DNA from: Planctomycetota bacterium
GTDB lineage: Bacteria > Planctomycetota > Phycisphaerae > WQYP01
NCBI GenBank assembly: GCA_021805585.1
Contig: JAJZEY010000174.1
Location: 1 to 9,300 of the forward strand
Direction: 5' to 3'
Length of the DNA: 9,300 nucleotides
Made by a program: the position numbers and the translations under genes. Under the pieces are notes generated by a model, which had not been told where the DNA came from, did not search any database, and was given only the letters and a program-made list of their open reading frames with translations. Shown in pieces: positions 1 to 6,918 of the stretch (position 1 is its first letter; every line of letters begins with the position of its first letter).

Positions 1-486
1 ACCCGCGTCGAGCATGGCCAGAAAGCCGCGGGGGTTTCTGAATTTTCCCAGAAACAACCGACGGTAGGCACTGCGGAACTCGCCGCGAACAACCGCATCA
101 CGTGAAGGCCGCGGAAGCAGATCCCGCATCGGCACACCGTTAAGAAGGGGAACGGCGCGCGAACCGGAAAACGAAACACGAAAACCGGCGTTCGCAGCTT
201 CAACCCGTTGTTGCACCCAATTCGCCTGCTGGGCAATTTTCTGCTGGACAAATTCCTTGGCCTTAATTACTTGCGGGGTCACCGGGCCGTTATAAGATTT
301 TTCACCGGGAATGCGGATGAACGTTCTACCGAGGCTGTTGGCCATGGTTTCCGAGCCAAGCGACGCGATCATTGAATTGCGAAGCCGTCTGGCTTTCGCT
401 CCAATGGGGTAATACAACGCGCCAAGGGACAGAAGCACCACAAGCGTGCAGATTATCAGAATCAGATTGGCCTTGAGGAACTTCAT
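1..486 (-). CDS. Type IV pilus inner-membrane protein in the PilO position, 3' end outside window (partial)
   Basis: This frame is open from an ATG at 486 to the window edge, giving 162 residues without a stop. The start is supported by GGAGGT (491-496) four bases upstream. The protein begins with a short cytoplasmic tail (MKFLKAN) and one hydrophobic segment at about residues 8-27, followed by a polar, Arg/Gln-rich, probably helical extracytoplasmic part with VIKAKEFVQQKIAQQ near residues 76-90. That is the layout of PilN/PilO-type platform proteins: a small cytoplasmic end, one membrane helix, then a coiled region. It lies 58 bases behind the PilM-PilN-like gene in the same orientation, almost certainly in the same transcript. 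Because the PilN segment appears to be fused to PilM, PilO is the expected next gene. Primary sequence alone does not identify the family, so the PilO assignment is inferred from position and topology. Confidence 0.6.
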   Translation of the reverse strand, partial: MKFLKANLILIICTLVVLLSLGALYYPIGAKARRLRNSMIASLGSETMANSLGRTFIRIPGEKSYNGPVTPQVIKAKEFVQQKIAQQANWVQQRVEAANAGFRVSFSGSRAVPLLNGVPMRDLLPRPSRDAVVRGEFRSAYRRLFLGKFRNPRGFLAMLDAG

Positions 487-517
487 TTAAACCTCCAACC
501 GGTGAACCGGCGACCGA

Positions 518-533
518 CCACGCATGGGCGTGG
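518..533. repeat. Short perfect hairpin between the two pilus genes
   Basis: CCACGC (518-523) and GCGTGG (528-533) form a 6-bp stem with a 4-base loop. It lies in the 58-base gap between the pilM stop and the next start. No T-run follows on the minus strand, so it is not a rho-independent terminator. It could protect or separate message segments, but it may equally be chance in GC-rich DNA. Confidence 0.35.
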
Positions 534-544
534 CGCTCCGCCGC

Positions 545-2611
545 TCAACGCAGGTAAATCAAAAAGGTCATTCTAAAAGCCGTTGCATGAAGCAGTGACT
601 TTTTCGTATTCGGATCAATCACGCCAAGGGTGGCCGTGCCAGACTGCCCGCCGCCGCCAAGGTTGCCCCCGCCATTAAACCCACCCGGGAAACCGCCCGC
701 AAAACCTCCAGGAAATCCCGGAGGAAACACGCCACCACCGGGCGCACCGTTGTTAAAGCCACCCGGCACGGTAGGTTCCGGAGTGGCCGGTGCCGCCTTG
801 ACCTTGGGTAGATAATCCGGCAGAAATACCGAACTAAACCGCCCCCGCGTCGTGCCCCATGGGCTGAACCCAAGGCCCGCCGTCCCGCTTGCACCGCCCG
901 CCCCGACGATGTCGGCAATGCGGGCTTCATGCAGCGATCCTGGGGGCATGACAATGTGAAAGGGCAGATCTGATTTTAAGCCCGCCGCATCTTTTATTGT
1001 ATCTCTGAAATGTTCAAGTATGCGCAATGGCGGGTTGTAAGGCGTATAGCCGGTCACCACCACTTCGTAACCGCTGCCGGCCATTGATGGCGGCAACGCT
1101 CCGGCGGCCGCCTGGCCTGGCACCACAGGCACCGCCACCGAACTGGTCAAGGGCGACAAATTGGGCTGATATGTGCTTTGAATGGATTGGAGCACAATCA
1201 TCCAGTTTTTCCGCTTCGACACCAGCGACTTTTCGGCCTGGGGAAGGCTTGTATAAAAGGTCTGATAGATCATCGGCCAAATCGGCCGCCGGTTCATCAG
1301 ATTTTTGAAAAAGTCGATTCGCTTGACGTTGGCATGATAGGTGTTGTTGATCCCCGTATATTGCCGTTGCCAACCGGAGACGCGACCAATCACCTGGTTA
1401 TCCCGCGCAATCGCCGGGGAGTGCATCGAATTATAATAAGCCGAGCTGTCCATCATATAGCGTGCGCCGGCGGTTGCCGTGCCGAGCACAAACAGCGCTG
1501 CGGTGGCGGCAAACCAGGGCGTTTTTCTGCGCCACAGCATTTGCCGCGCAATTTCAATCGGCAGCAGATTGGTGGTAATCGTGCCAAGTCCCACGCCCTG
1601 AAGGGCCAGCCCATAGGCCACGGGCATTCCCAGAGCCTGCTCGCTTAATCCGGCGGCCAGGCGGGTTTCCGGAGCTTCAATTTTAGCGAATGAATCGAGC
1701 CGATGGACTTCCATCCCTAAATACTGCTCCAGATATTTCTGAAGATTGGGCAGCCTGAACGAATTTCCCATTCCGATAATCTGTTCCAGCCGGCTTTCCC
1801 GGTGCGAGCTGTTGAAGTACCCGACCGACCGCTGAATTTCGGCGACAATATCGGCGAAGGTCGGACGCAGGGCCTGAAATATCTGGCGGGCGAACTTGTT
1901 GGTCGCGGCGGTTTTTTTGAGCTCTTCAGACTTGCGGAATTGCAGCCGATACGTTTTTGCCAGAGACTCCGTAAAACTGTTCCCGCCGAGATTGATGTTG
2001 CGCATCCACAAGCGCCCCTGGTCCATGATAATCAGGTCCGTATGATCGGCTCCGATATCAATGACAATGGTTCCCTTGTCTTTCCCTTTGTCCTCAAACA
2101 AAAGGGCGTTGTACACACAAAGCGGCGCGACCTGCACCCCATGCACCGTCACGCCCAGGGCGCGGAAATCCGCTAAAAGCGCGCCAAGGATATCCGTCTT
2201 AATTGCAAAAATTCCGATTTCCACATCCGGACTTTCCGGACTCTGGAACGGATGGTAATCCCAGATGACCTGATCCAGCGGAAATGGTATCTGCTGGATG
2301 GCTTCAAACTTCACAATTTCCGGAATCCGCCGCGGCTCAACCGGCGGCAGTTTTACAAACCGCGCAAAACTGCTGGCTCCGGAAGCCGAGATAAAAACCC
2401 GCTCGCCGCGAAGCGGGTGCTTTTCAATAAATTTAGCCAGACTCTCACCGACAATTTCCTTGCGGTCCGCATCCGGCTCACTAAGAAAGCCGCTGTGTTC
2501 CACCACCTCCATCGCTTCTAAATATACCTTGTCCCCTTCACGGCGCAGTTTGATTGCTTTAAGCGCGGTGGTTCCAACATCAATTCCCCAGGCTTCCTGT
2601 GAACTAGGCAT
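545..2611 (-). CDS. pilM: Type IV pilus assembly protein PilM with C-terminal PilN-like extension
   Basis: The product (688 aa) is an actin-like PilM followed by a membrane-anchored extension. The actin/FtsA-fold signatures are GIDVGTTALKAIKL (residues 9-22, phosphate 1), TIVIDIGADHTDLIIMD (181-197, phosphate 2) and IIGMGNSFRLPNL (278-290, adenosine loop). Bacterial PilM is normally about 350 aa and cytoplasmic, and it binds the NLLP motif in the N-terminal tail of PilN. Here PilM ends near residue 345 and NLLPIE follows at 348-353. Then come basic residues, a membrane helix (about 365-384) and an extracytoplasmic domain with PilN-like features: RRPIWPMIYQTFYTSLP (441-457) and YEVVVTGYTPYNPPLRILEHF (515-535). 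A Gly/Pro/Phe-rich stretch at 616-655 precedes the last strand. The start at 2611 is chosen because GGAGG lies five bases upstream and IDVGTT follows at once. An in-frame ATG at 2719 would add 36 residues with no family resemblance. Confidence 0.9.
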   Translation of the reverse strand: MPSSQEAWGIDVGTTALKAIKLRREGDKVYLEAMEVVEHSGFLSEPDADRKEIVGESLAKFIEKHPLRGERVFISASGASSFARFVKLPPVEPRRIPEIVKFEAIQQIPFPLDQVIWDYHPFQSPESPDVEIGIFAIKTDILGALLADFRALGVTVHGVQVAPLCVYNALLFEDKGKDKGTIVIDIGADHTDLIIMDQGRLWMRNINLGGNSFTESLAKTYRLQFRKSEELKKTAATNKFARQIFQALRPTFADIVAEIQRSVGYFNSSHRESRLEQIIGMGNSFRLPNLQKYLEQYLGMEVHRLDSFAKIEAPETRLAAGLSEQALGMPVAYGLALQGVGLGTITTNLLPIEIARQMLWRRKTPWFAATAALFVLGTATAGARYMMDSSAYYNSMHSPAIARDNQVIGRVSGWQRQYTGINNTYHANVKRIDFFKNLMNRRPIWPMIYQTFYTSLPQAEKSLVSKRKNWMIVLQSIQSTYQPNLSPLTSSVAVPVVPGQAAAGALPPSMAGSGYEVVVTGYTPYNPPLRILEHFRDTIKDAAGLKSDLPFHIVMPPGSLHEARIADIVGAGGASGTAGLGFSPWGTTRGRFSSVFLPDYLPKVKAAPATPEPTVPGGFNNGAPGGGVFPPGFPGGFAGGFPGGFNGGGNLGGGGQSGTATLGVIDPNTKKSLLHATAFRMTFLIYLR

Positions 2612-2616
2612 AAGAA

Positions 2617-2621
2617 CCTCC
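2617..2621 (-). promoter_or_regulatory. Ribosome binding site that fixes the pilM start
   Basis: On the minus strand GGAGG stands five bases before ATG 2611. It decides between this start and the longer in-frame ATG at 2719. Confidence 0.75.
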
Positions 2622-2881
2622 GAAACACCTGATATAAAACCGTCAGCATGGCATGCGCACGCCAACTGCCGAAATCGACGCCGGTATTGTAACCGGAGCC
2701 TGCCATAGACCACCGCCAATCACGGGCGGTAACTTGCTTCCTCAACCACCCTTCAATCCGGAATGTTCCATGCTAACCTTACGTGAATAGTCCGGCAATG
2801 CCACACCAACAAAACGCCCGGATTTTTTCAGGTCCCGCCGCGCCTGGCGGTTTGCTCTGGAATTCAAACCTGCAATCGCGT

Positions 2882-2910
2882 AATAGAACCCGAATACGTC
2901 CGCGCGTCAA
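2882..2910 (-). promoter_or_regulatory. Candidate sigma-70-type promoter for the pilus genes
   Basis: On the minus strand TTGACG (2905-2910, 5 of 6 to consensus) and TCTATT (2882-2887, 4 of 6) are spaced by exactly 17 bases. It points towards pilM and lies 3' of the phosphodiesterase stop. It was found by eye only, and the long leader it implies lowers confidence. Confidence 0.4.
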
Positions 2911-2945
2911 GCATCCGCACGAATTTTGGTGGAAAAACTCTCCGC

Positions 2946-4289
2946 TCAACCGCTCATCAGTCCGGTAATCCACTCTGGAACTTTTGTCGCTGATAGCGGC
3001 GCATCTCCCGGTACCGCCGCATCGGAAAGAAGCACAGGCAGCTTTTCCGGCCGCACCGGCGGTAATCCATGCGACCCCTTCACCAGCGACGTATCCTGGG
3101 CAATGCATTTGCGCACCGGGTCGAAAAACAGCTCCCGCGGGTCATACCCCGGTTTCCGGTGAATATCCACGGAGAACTGCCAGGCCGGCTTTTCCTCATC
3201 AAAAATCCACCAGTCGTGTGCCAGCCACGCATCTTCCTTCGCCAATACCACCAGTTGTCCGCAACGCCCGCCGGCCAGCCCGGCGGATGAAAGCTCTCCT
3301 GGACTTTCCAGAACCGCCCCCACGCCATCCGTTTCCCGCAACACCCGCGCAGCGGCCGACACAGTATCGGGCCGCACATAGACATGGGCCACCTGATGAT
3401 CCACCATGGCCATCGCCCGGCTGGCCGAATAATCAATCAGCAGCTTACCCTGGGCATCGGGAATGGTTTTTAGCAGTCCGGCCGCACGCAGTGCCCGGTT
3501 CGGGAAAGCCGCCCGGGAAACACCGTTCATGCCATAATCGCCGGCCAGAATCACTTTCCCGCCATCCCGCCGGACATCCTGGATTAATGGCTTAAGCAAT
3601 TCCGCCGCCGCGGCCCAATCGCCGGCGATAGCCGCGTGGTCCGGTCCCAGCCGCTGCAGGTTATAGTCCAGGTGCGGAATATACACGAATTGAAGATTCG
3701 GCGATTGCGTGCGCCACACGGCACGGGCACTGTGGATAATCCATGCCGTGGCCGGTAATGAGGCCATCGGCCCCCAATATTGATGCAACGGAAACGGCCC
3801 GAATTCCGCCACCATTTGCCCATACATATCCGCCGGGCGGCTCCAGCATGCGGAAATTGTTTTGCCGTCCGGTCCATGCACCGGTTTGGGCGTCAGCACA
3901 ATGTCGGCCGCGTCCGCCGCGCGGGTCCCCGGAATGGATTGCTGCCAGAACAGCATGGCGGTTTTCCAGCCGCGACCATGCCAGAATCGCGGCATACGCA
4001 AAAGGTCGGCCGACTGTTCCCAGAAACTTACCTGCCGCCGGAAATCGGCGAATGACCCCGTGTCGACCAACGCCCCAAGGTCCGGATTTTGATACGTATA
4101 TAGACCATTCGATATAATGCCGTGGTCCCGGGGCAGGCCGCCGGTGGTAAGGGTGGCCTGCATGGTGCATGTCACCGCCGGCAGCACCGGCCGCAGTGTT
4201 GATTCGAATGCGAAATCCAATATGCCCCTGGCCCGCCCATGAACGTGTGCATCAAGCCCGGCAACCAGAATAAAACAGATGCGCGCCAT
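2946..4289 (-). CDS. Alkaline-phosphatase-superfamily phosphodiesterase (type I phosphodiesterase/nucleotide pyrophosphatase family)
   Basis: The product (447 aa) is a predicted metal-dependent phosphodiesterase or pyrophosphatase whose substrate cannot be read from sequence. Landmarks in order: FILVAGLDAH (residues 6-15, metal ligand D13); PAVTCTMQATLTTG with RDHGIISNGLY (37-64), the nucleophile segment, T40 or T42 being the likely nucleophile; IPHLDYNLQRLGPDH (204-218); GDYGM (250-254); DHQVAHVYV (297-305); DIHRKPGYDPRELFFDP (375-391); and KGSHGLPP (404-411), with H407 as likely last metal ligand. As I recall, the bacterial EboF-like subgroup shares this pattern, including a non-His residue where classical NPPs have DHG. 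The start at 4289 has AGGA eight bases upstream and begins directly with the core strand; a longer in-frame reading from 4556 would overlap the epimerase gene and terminator. No signal peptide is evident, so it is probably cytoplasmic. Confidence 0.85.
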   Translation of the reverse strand: MARICFILVAGLDAHVHGRARGILDFAFESTLRPVLPAVTCTMQATLTTGGLPRDHGIISNGLYTYQNPDLGALVDTGSFADFRRQVSFWEQSADLLRMPRFWHGRGWKTAMLFWQQSIPGTRAADAADIVLTPKPVHGPDGKTISACWSRPADMYGQMVAEFGPFPLHQYWGPMASLPATAWIIHSARAVWRTQSPNLQFVYIPHLDYNLQRLGPDHAAIAGDWAAAAELLKPLIQDVRRDGGKVILAGDYGMNGVSRAAFPNRALRAAGLLKTIPDAQGKLLIDYSASRAMAMVDHQVAHVYVRPDTVSAAARVLRETDGVGAVLESPGELSSAGLAGGRCGQLVVLAKEDAWLAHDWWIFDEEKPAWQFSVDIHRKPGYDPRELFFDPVRKCIAQDTSLVKGSHGLPPVRPEKLPVLLSDAAVPGDAPLSATKVPEWITGLMSG

Positions 4290-4301
4290 GATATTTTTCC
4301 T

Positions 4302-4332
4302 ATGGGTCGGCCGCCCGCCGGCCGATGGGTCG
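4302..4332. repeat. GC-rich hairpin flanked by 8-base direct repeats in the phosphodiesterase leader
   Basis: ATGGGTCG occurs at 4302-4309 and again at 4325-4332. The two copies overlap the edges of a 7-bp inverted repeat, TCGGCCG (4307-4313) and CGGCCGA (4319-4325), with a 5-base loop. On the minus strand this hairpin would form in the leader just upstream of the AGGA (4298-4301) and ATG (4289). It could affect translation, but no regulator binding can be shown. Confidence 0.45.
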
Positions 4333-4410
4333 TTTTCTTTTCCTGACCGGTTCTTCGGCCTGATAAAAGCTGTTGTTAACCAGACCGCGCCCCTCTGAAA
4401 AACCGGGCGC

Positions 4411-4452
4411 AAAAAACGGGGCGAAGACCGGTTTACCGCGGCCTTCGCCCCG
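4411..4452 (-). terminator. Rho-independent terminator of the aldose epimerase gene
   Basis: A 10-bp perfect stem (4417-4426 paired with 4443-4452, core GGGGCGAAG/CTTCGCCCC) is followed on the minus strand immediately by six Ts (4411-4416 read in reverse). It begins 22 bases behind the epimerase stop. Form, orientation and position fit an intrinsic terminator, so the downstream phosphodiesterase probably has its own promoter or depends on read-through. Confidence 0.85.
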
Positions 4453-4473
4453 CACCATTTCCGGATGGACACA

Positions 4474-5682
4474 TCACATTGTGTAGAACTTGTAATGGGT
4501 GGATTGATAAAATTTTTGGCCCGGCCGCAGCACAGTGGATGGGAACGCCGGTTCATTGGGGGAATCCGGATAATGCTGTGTTTCCAGCGTCAGGGCACCA
4601 TGCACCGGATATTTGCCGCCAATGCCGTCAATCGTGCCATTAAGGAAATTGCCGGTGTAGAACTGCACCCCCGGCTGCGTGGTGCGGCATTCCAGAACCC
4701 GCCCGTTCGCCGGACAGGCCACACGCGCCGCGATCGCCTTGAGCGAGCCATGATTGTTCAGACACCAGTTGTTGTCATAACCATAAGGAACCAGATCAAA
4801 GTTCGCCTTTGAACCGACCGGGAACGGCTTGATCCGTGTGCCGAGTTCCACCGGCTTGCGGAAGTCGAATGGCGTGCCGGCAACCGGGAGATTTTTTCCT
4901 GTCGGAATAAATTCGTTGTCCGTTGGCGTGTATTTATTCGCGTTTATCGTGACCATGTGATTCAGCACATCCGTGCCCGGTCCATTAAGGTTAAAATAGG
5001 CGTGATTCGTCAGGTTAATCACCGTCGGTGCGTCCGTTGCGGCGCGATAGTGGATAATAATTTCATTATTTGCCGTCAGGATATGGGTCGCATCCACCAC
5101 CAGGTTCCCGGGGAAGCCGTTGGCCATCGCCGGACTGATCATGCCGAACCGCAGCGCCGGTTCCCCTAACTCGGAAACTTCCGTTGCTGCCCATGCCTGC
5201 CGATCAAACGCATTCGGACCGCCGTGCAAGGCGTTGGGACCATCATTAGCCGGAATGTGATACGTTTTGCCATCCAGTGTGAAAGTGCCGCGGGCAATGC
5301 GGTTGGCATATCGCCCGATGGTGGCACCAAAGTACGGATCCGCCTTGGACATGTAACCTTCAAGATTATCATAACCAAGCACGACATCGCCGAGATTTCC
5401 TTTGGCATCCGGAACTAAAATGCGCTGAATGCGGGCGCCGTAGCTGATCATCTGCACCACCATACCGTTGGCATTCGTGAGCGTGTACTGATAAATTTTG
5501 GTGCCATCCGGCATGGTGCCGAACAATTTCTTGTAAATAGCTTTCTTTCTGGGCAGGCTCGCGAGGCTCTGTGTGGACATGCTGTGGCAGCCCACCATGG
5601 TCATTGCCGTCGCGGCTCCCGCCATCGCCAAAAAACCACGGCGCGTCAGGCTGGGAAGAGACGATTGGGTGAAATCGGACAT
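4474..5682 (-). CDS. Aldose 1-epimerase (galactose mutarotase, GalM family) with Tat/lipoprotein signal
   Basis: The product (402 aa) interconverts the alpha and beta anomers of aldoses such as galactose or glucose. The N-terminus carries a twin-arginine motif, SLTRRGFLAM (residues 11-20), then a hydrophobic stretch and MVGC (29-32), which resembles a lipobox. It is therefore probably exported folded and possibly lipid-anchored. Family landmarks: GRYANRIARG (123-132), LHGGPNAFDR (152-161), NHAYFNL (226-232, catalytic acid H227), GYDNNWCL (301-308, substrate-binding D303) and TLETQHYPDSPN (365-376, catalytic base E367). Length without the signal matches the usual 340-360 aa. The start has GGAGGT eight bases upstream. 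The gene has a candidate promoter at 5731-5759 and a strong terminator, so it looks monocistronic. It diverges from a secreted esterase gene, which suggests a shared role in handling plant or microbial polysaccharide sugars outside the cytoplasm (inference). Confidence 0.93.
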   Translation of the reverse strand: MSDFTQSSLPSLTRRGFLAMAGAATAMTMVGCHSMSTQSLASLPRKKAIYKKLFGTMPDGTKIYQYTLTNANGMVVQMISYGARIQRILVPDAKGNLGDVVLGYDNLEGYMSKADPYFGATIGRYANRIARGTFTLDGKTYHIPANDGPNALHGGPNAFDRQAWAATEVSELGEPALRFGMISPAMANGFPGNLVVDATHILTANNEIIIHYRAATDAPTVINLTNHAYFNLNGPGTDVLNHMVTINANKYTPTDNEFIPTGKNLPVAGTPFDFRKPVELGTRIKPFPVGSKANFDLVPYGYDNNWCLNNHGSLKAIAARVACPANGRVLECRTTQPGVQFYTGNFLNGTIDGIGGKYPVHGALTLETQHYPDSPNEPAFPSTVLRPGQKFYQSTHYKFYTM

Positions 5683-5730
5683 GAATTTTTACCTCCGAAA
5701 AAAAGGTGACAGAAACCTTGAATCTGCGGA

Positions 5731-5759
5731 ACTATAAGCCCGAATGCCGAAACGGGCAA
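5731..5759 (-). promoter_or_regulatory. Candidate promoter of the aldose epimerase gene
   Basis: On the minus strand TTGCCC (5754-5759, 4 of 6) and TATAGT (5731-5736, 5 of 6) are separated by 17 bases. Transcription would start near 5724, giving a leader of about 40 bases containing the GGAGGT ribosome binding site. Confidence 0.5.
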
Positions 5760-5798
5760 GAGAACGCGACAACCCGCCCCTTTCGCCCTACGCCGCAC

Positions 5799-5822
5799 CC
5801 GCCGGTTCATCCGCCCCGGCGG
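5799..5822. repeat. 7-bp inverted repeat in the divergent epimerase/esterase intergenic region
   Basis: CCGCCGG (5799-5805) and CCGGCGG (5816-5822) form a perfect inverted repeat with a 10-base spacer. It lies between the two divergent genes, upstream of the epimerase -35. It could be an operator for both genes or just a GC-rich hairpin. I could not find a convincing plus-strand promoter for the esterase in 5760-5948. Confidence 0.35.
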
Positions 5823-5948
5823 CACACTTTTACTATCCAGACTTTAATGGTAAGTTTGCACCCGTGGCATTAGAAAATGAATTCCGGCTCGTGCCCGGAT
5901 ACCTTTGGATATGCCCGTTTAAATACCCCCGTGCCTTGGAAGTGTTGC

Positions 5949-6911
5949 ATGATGCGTATCGCCTTTCCGCTGTTTCATCTTTTATCGCTGGCCATCCTCA
6001 GCTTTATCCTGACCGTGGCCGAGTGCCCCACAATCGCCGCTTTCCCGGCCAATAAACCATATCCAGGCAAACCCGTTATTCCGGTTTTCCCGCATTTGCC
6101 CGTACCGCCCAACGAAAAAGCCGTGGCCAATTACGACTGGCCCACGCTTCAGGTGTTTTTGCCCCCGCGGGCCAAAGCCAATGGAACTTCATGTGTTATC
6201 TGCGCGGGCGGAGCATACATTTTTGAATGGCTCCCCGGCGAAGCCTACCCCGAAGCTTTATGGCTTAACCACTTGGGCGTGACCGCCTTTGTGCTTAAAT
6301 ATCGACTGCCAAAAGGCGGGTTGCCGCCATCCGGCACACCCTGGCCGCTGCAGGATGTTCGCCGCGCCGTGCAAATAGTCCGCGACAATGCAAAAAAATG
6401 GCATCTGGATCCGCACCGCGTCGGGGTAATGGGCTTCTCCGCCGGCGGCAGTCTTGCATCGCTTGCCGGCACCCATTGGCTGGCCGGAAATTCCGAGGCG
6501 GCCAATCCGCTGAATCACTTTTCCACACGGCCCGATTTTCTGATCCTTGGCTACCCGGTTATTTCCATGCGCGCCGGCATTACCCATGTCGGATCCCGTC
6601 GTGCGCTGCTTGGCCGCCACCCGCGCCACAGCCAGGTGCTTTATTTTTCCAGTGAACTGCATGTCAACCCCACCACGCCGCCGACTTTTATCTTTTGCGC
6701 CCGCGATGACCACGCCGTTTCCAATGCCAATTCTATTTTGTTTTACCAGGCGCTGCGGCGCAACCATGTCGCCTGCGAATTCAAACATTTCAACAAGGGC
6801 GGCCACGGATTTGGTATGGGAAACCCCAAACTGGATTCCGGACACTGGACCGCTGATTGCGCCCGATGGCTGGCTAAAATGGGCTGGCTTAAACCGGCAC
6901 GAACGCATTAA
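5949..6911 (+). CDS. Secreted alpha/beta-hydrolase, acetyl-xylan-esterase-like (BD-FAE/xylanase-B-like esterase family)
   Basis: The product (320 aa) is a predicted serine esterase acting on acylated carbohydrates. Residues 1-25 form a Sec-type signal peptide: MMR, a hydrophobic core, then cleavage near 25-35. The oxyanion-hole region is VICAGGAYIF (83-92), where relatives have PGGGY. The nucleophile elbow is GFSAGG (162-167, S164). FVLKYRLPKGGLP (114-126), DVRRAVQIVR (136-145) and RPDFLILGYPVISM (194-207) match the family pattern. The remaining triad residues are D254 in CARDDHAV and H286 in KGGHGFGMG. Two ATGs stand in tandem (5949 and 5952); GGAAG six bases before the first favours 5949. 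An in-frame ATG at 5877 would put 24 unrelated residues ahead of the signal peptide. The gene diverges from the aldose epimerase and ends 7 bases from the convergent methyltransferase stop. Substrate specificity is inferred from family only. Confidence 0.9.
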   Translation: MMRIAFPLFHLLSLAILSFILTVAECPTIAAFPANKPYPGKPVIPVFPHLPVPPNEKAVANYDWPTLQVFLPPRAKANGTSCVICAGGAYIFEWLPGEAYPEALWLNHLGVTAFVLKYRLPKGGLPPSGTPWPLQDVRRAVQIVRDNAKKWHLDPHRVGVMGFSAGGSLASLAGTHWLAGNSEAANPLNHFSTRPDFLILGYPVISMRAGITHVGSRRALLGRHPRHSQVLYFSSELHVNPTTPPTFIFCARDDHAVSNANSILFYQALRRNHVACEFKHFNKGGHGFGMGNPKLDSGHWTADCARWLAKMGWLKPARTH

Positions 6912-6918
6912 AGAAATG

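Larger units (their letters stand above)
2612..2945. other. Gap between the phosphodiesterase gene and pilM
   Basis: These 334 bases carry no ORF that looks coding: those crossing the region are low-similarity frames overlapping real genes. It holds the pilM ribosome binding site and a candidate minus-strand promoter (2882-2910), which would give pilM a leader of roughly 265 bases. I see no hairpin followed by a T-run behind the phosphodiesterase stop at 2946. Transcription from that gene could therefore run on into pilM. Confidence 0.6.

Noticed and set aside
644..770. CRISPR- or tandem-repeat-like look of the C/G-rich units within pilM.
   Set aside because: The units are short, irregular and in frame; they encode the Gly-rich protein stretch and do not form spaced repeats.
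2612..2719. Extension of pilM to the upstream in-frame ATG at 2719.
   Set aside because: The extra 36 residues are basic and unlike the family, while GGAGG stands at proper distance from the ATG at 2611.
2984..3595. A 203-codon plus-strand frame antisense to the phosphodiesterase gene.
   Set aside because: It is Pro/His/Arg-rich, unlike a folded protein, and lies entirely inside a gene with clear family motifs on the other strand.
4290..4556. Extension of the phosphodiesterase upstream to 4556.
   Set aside because: It would read through the epimerase terminator and overlap the epimerase 3' end. The family core begins right at M 4289.
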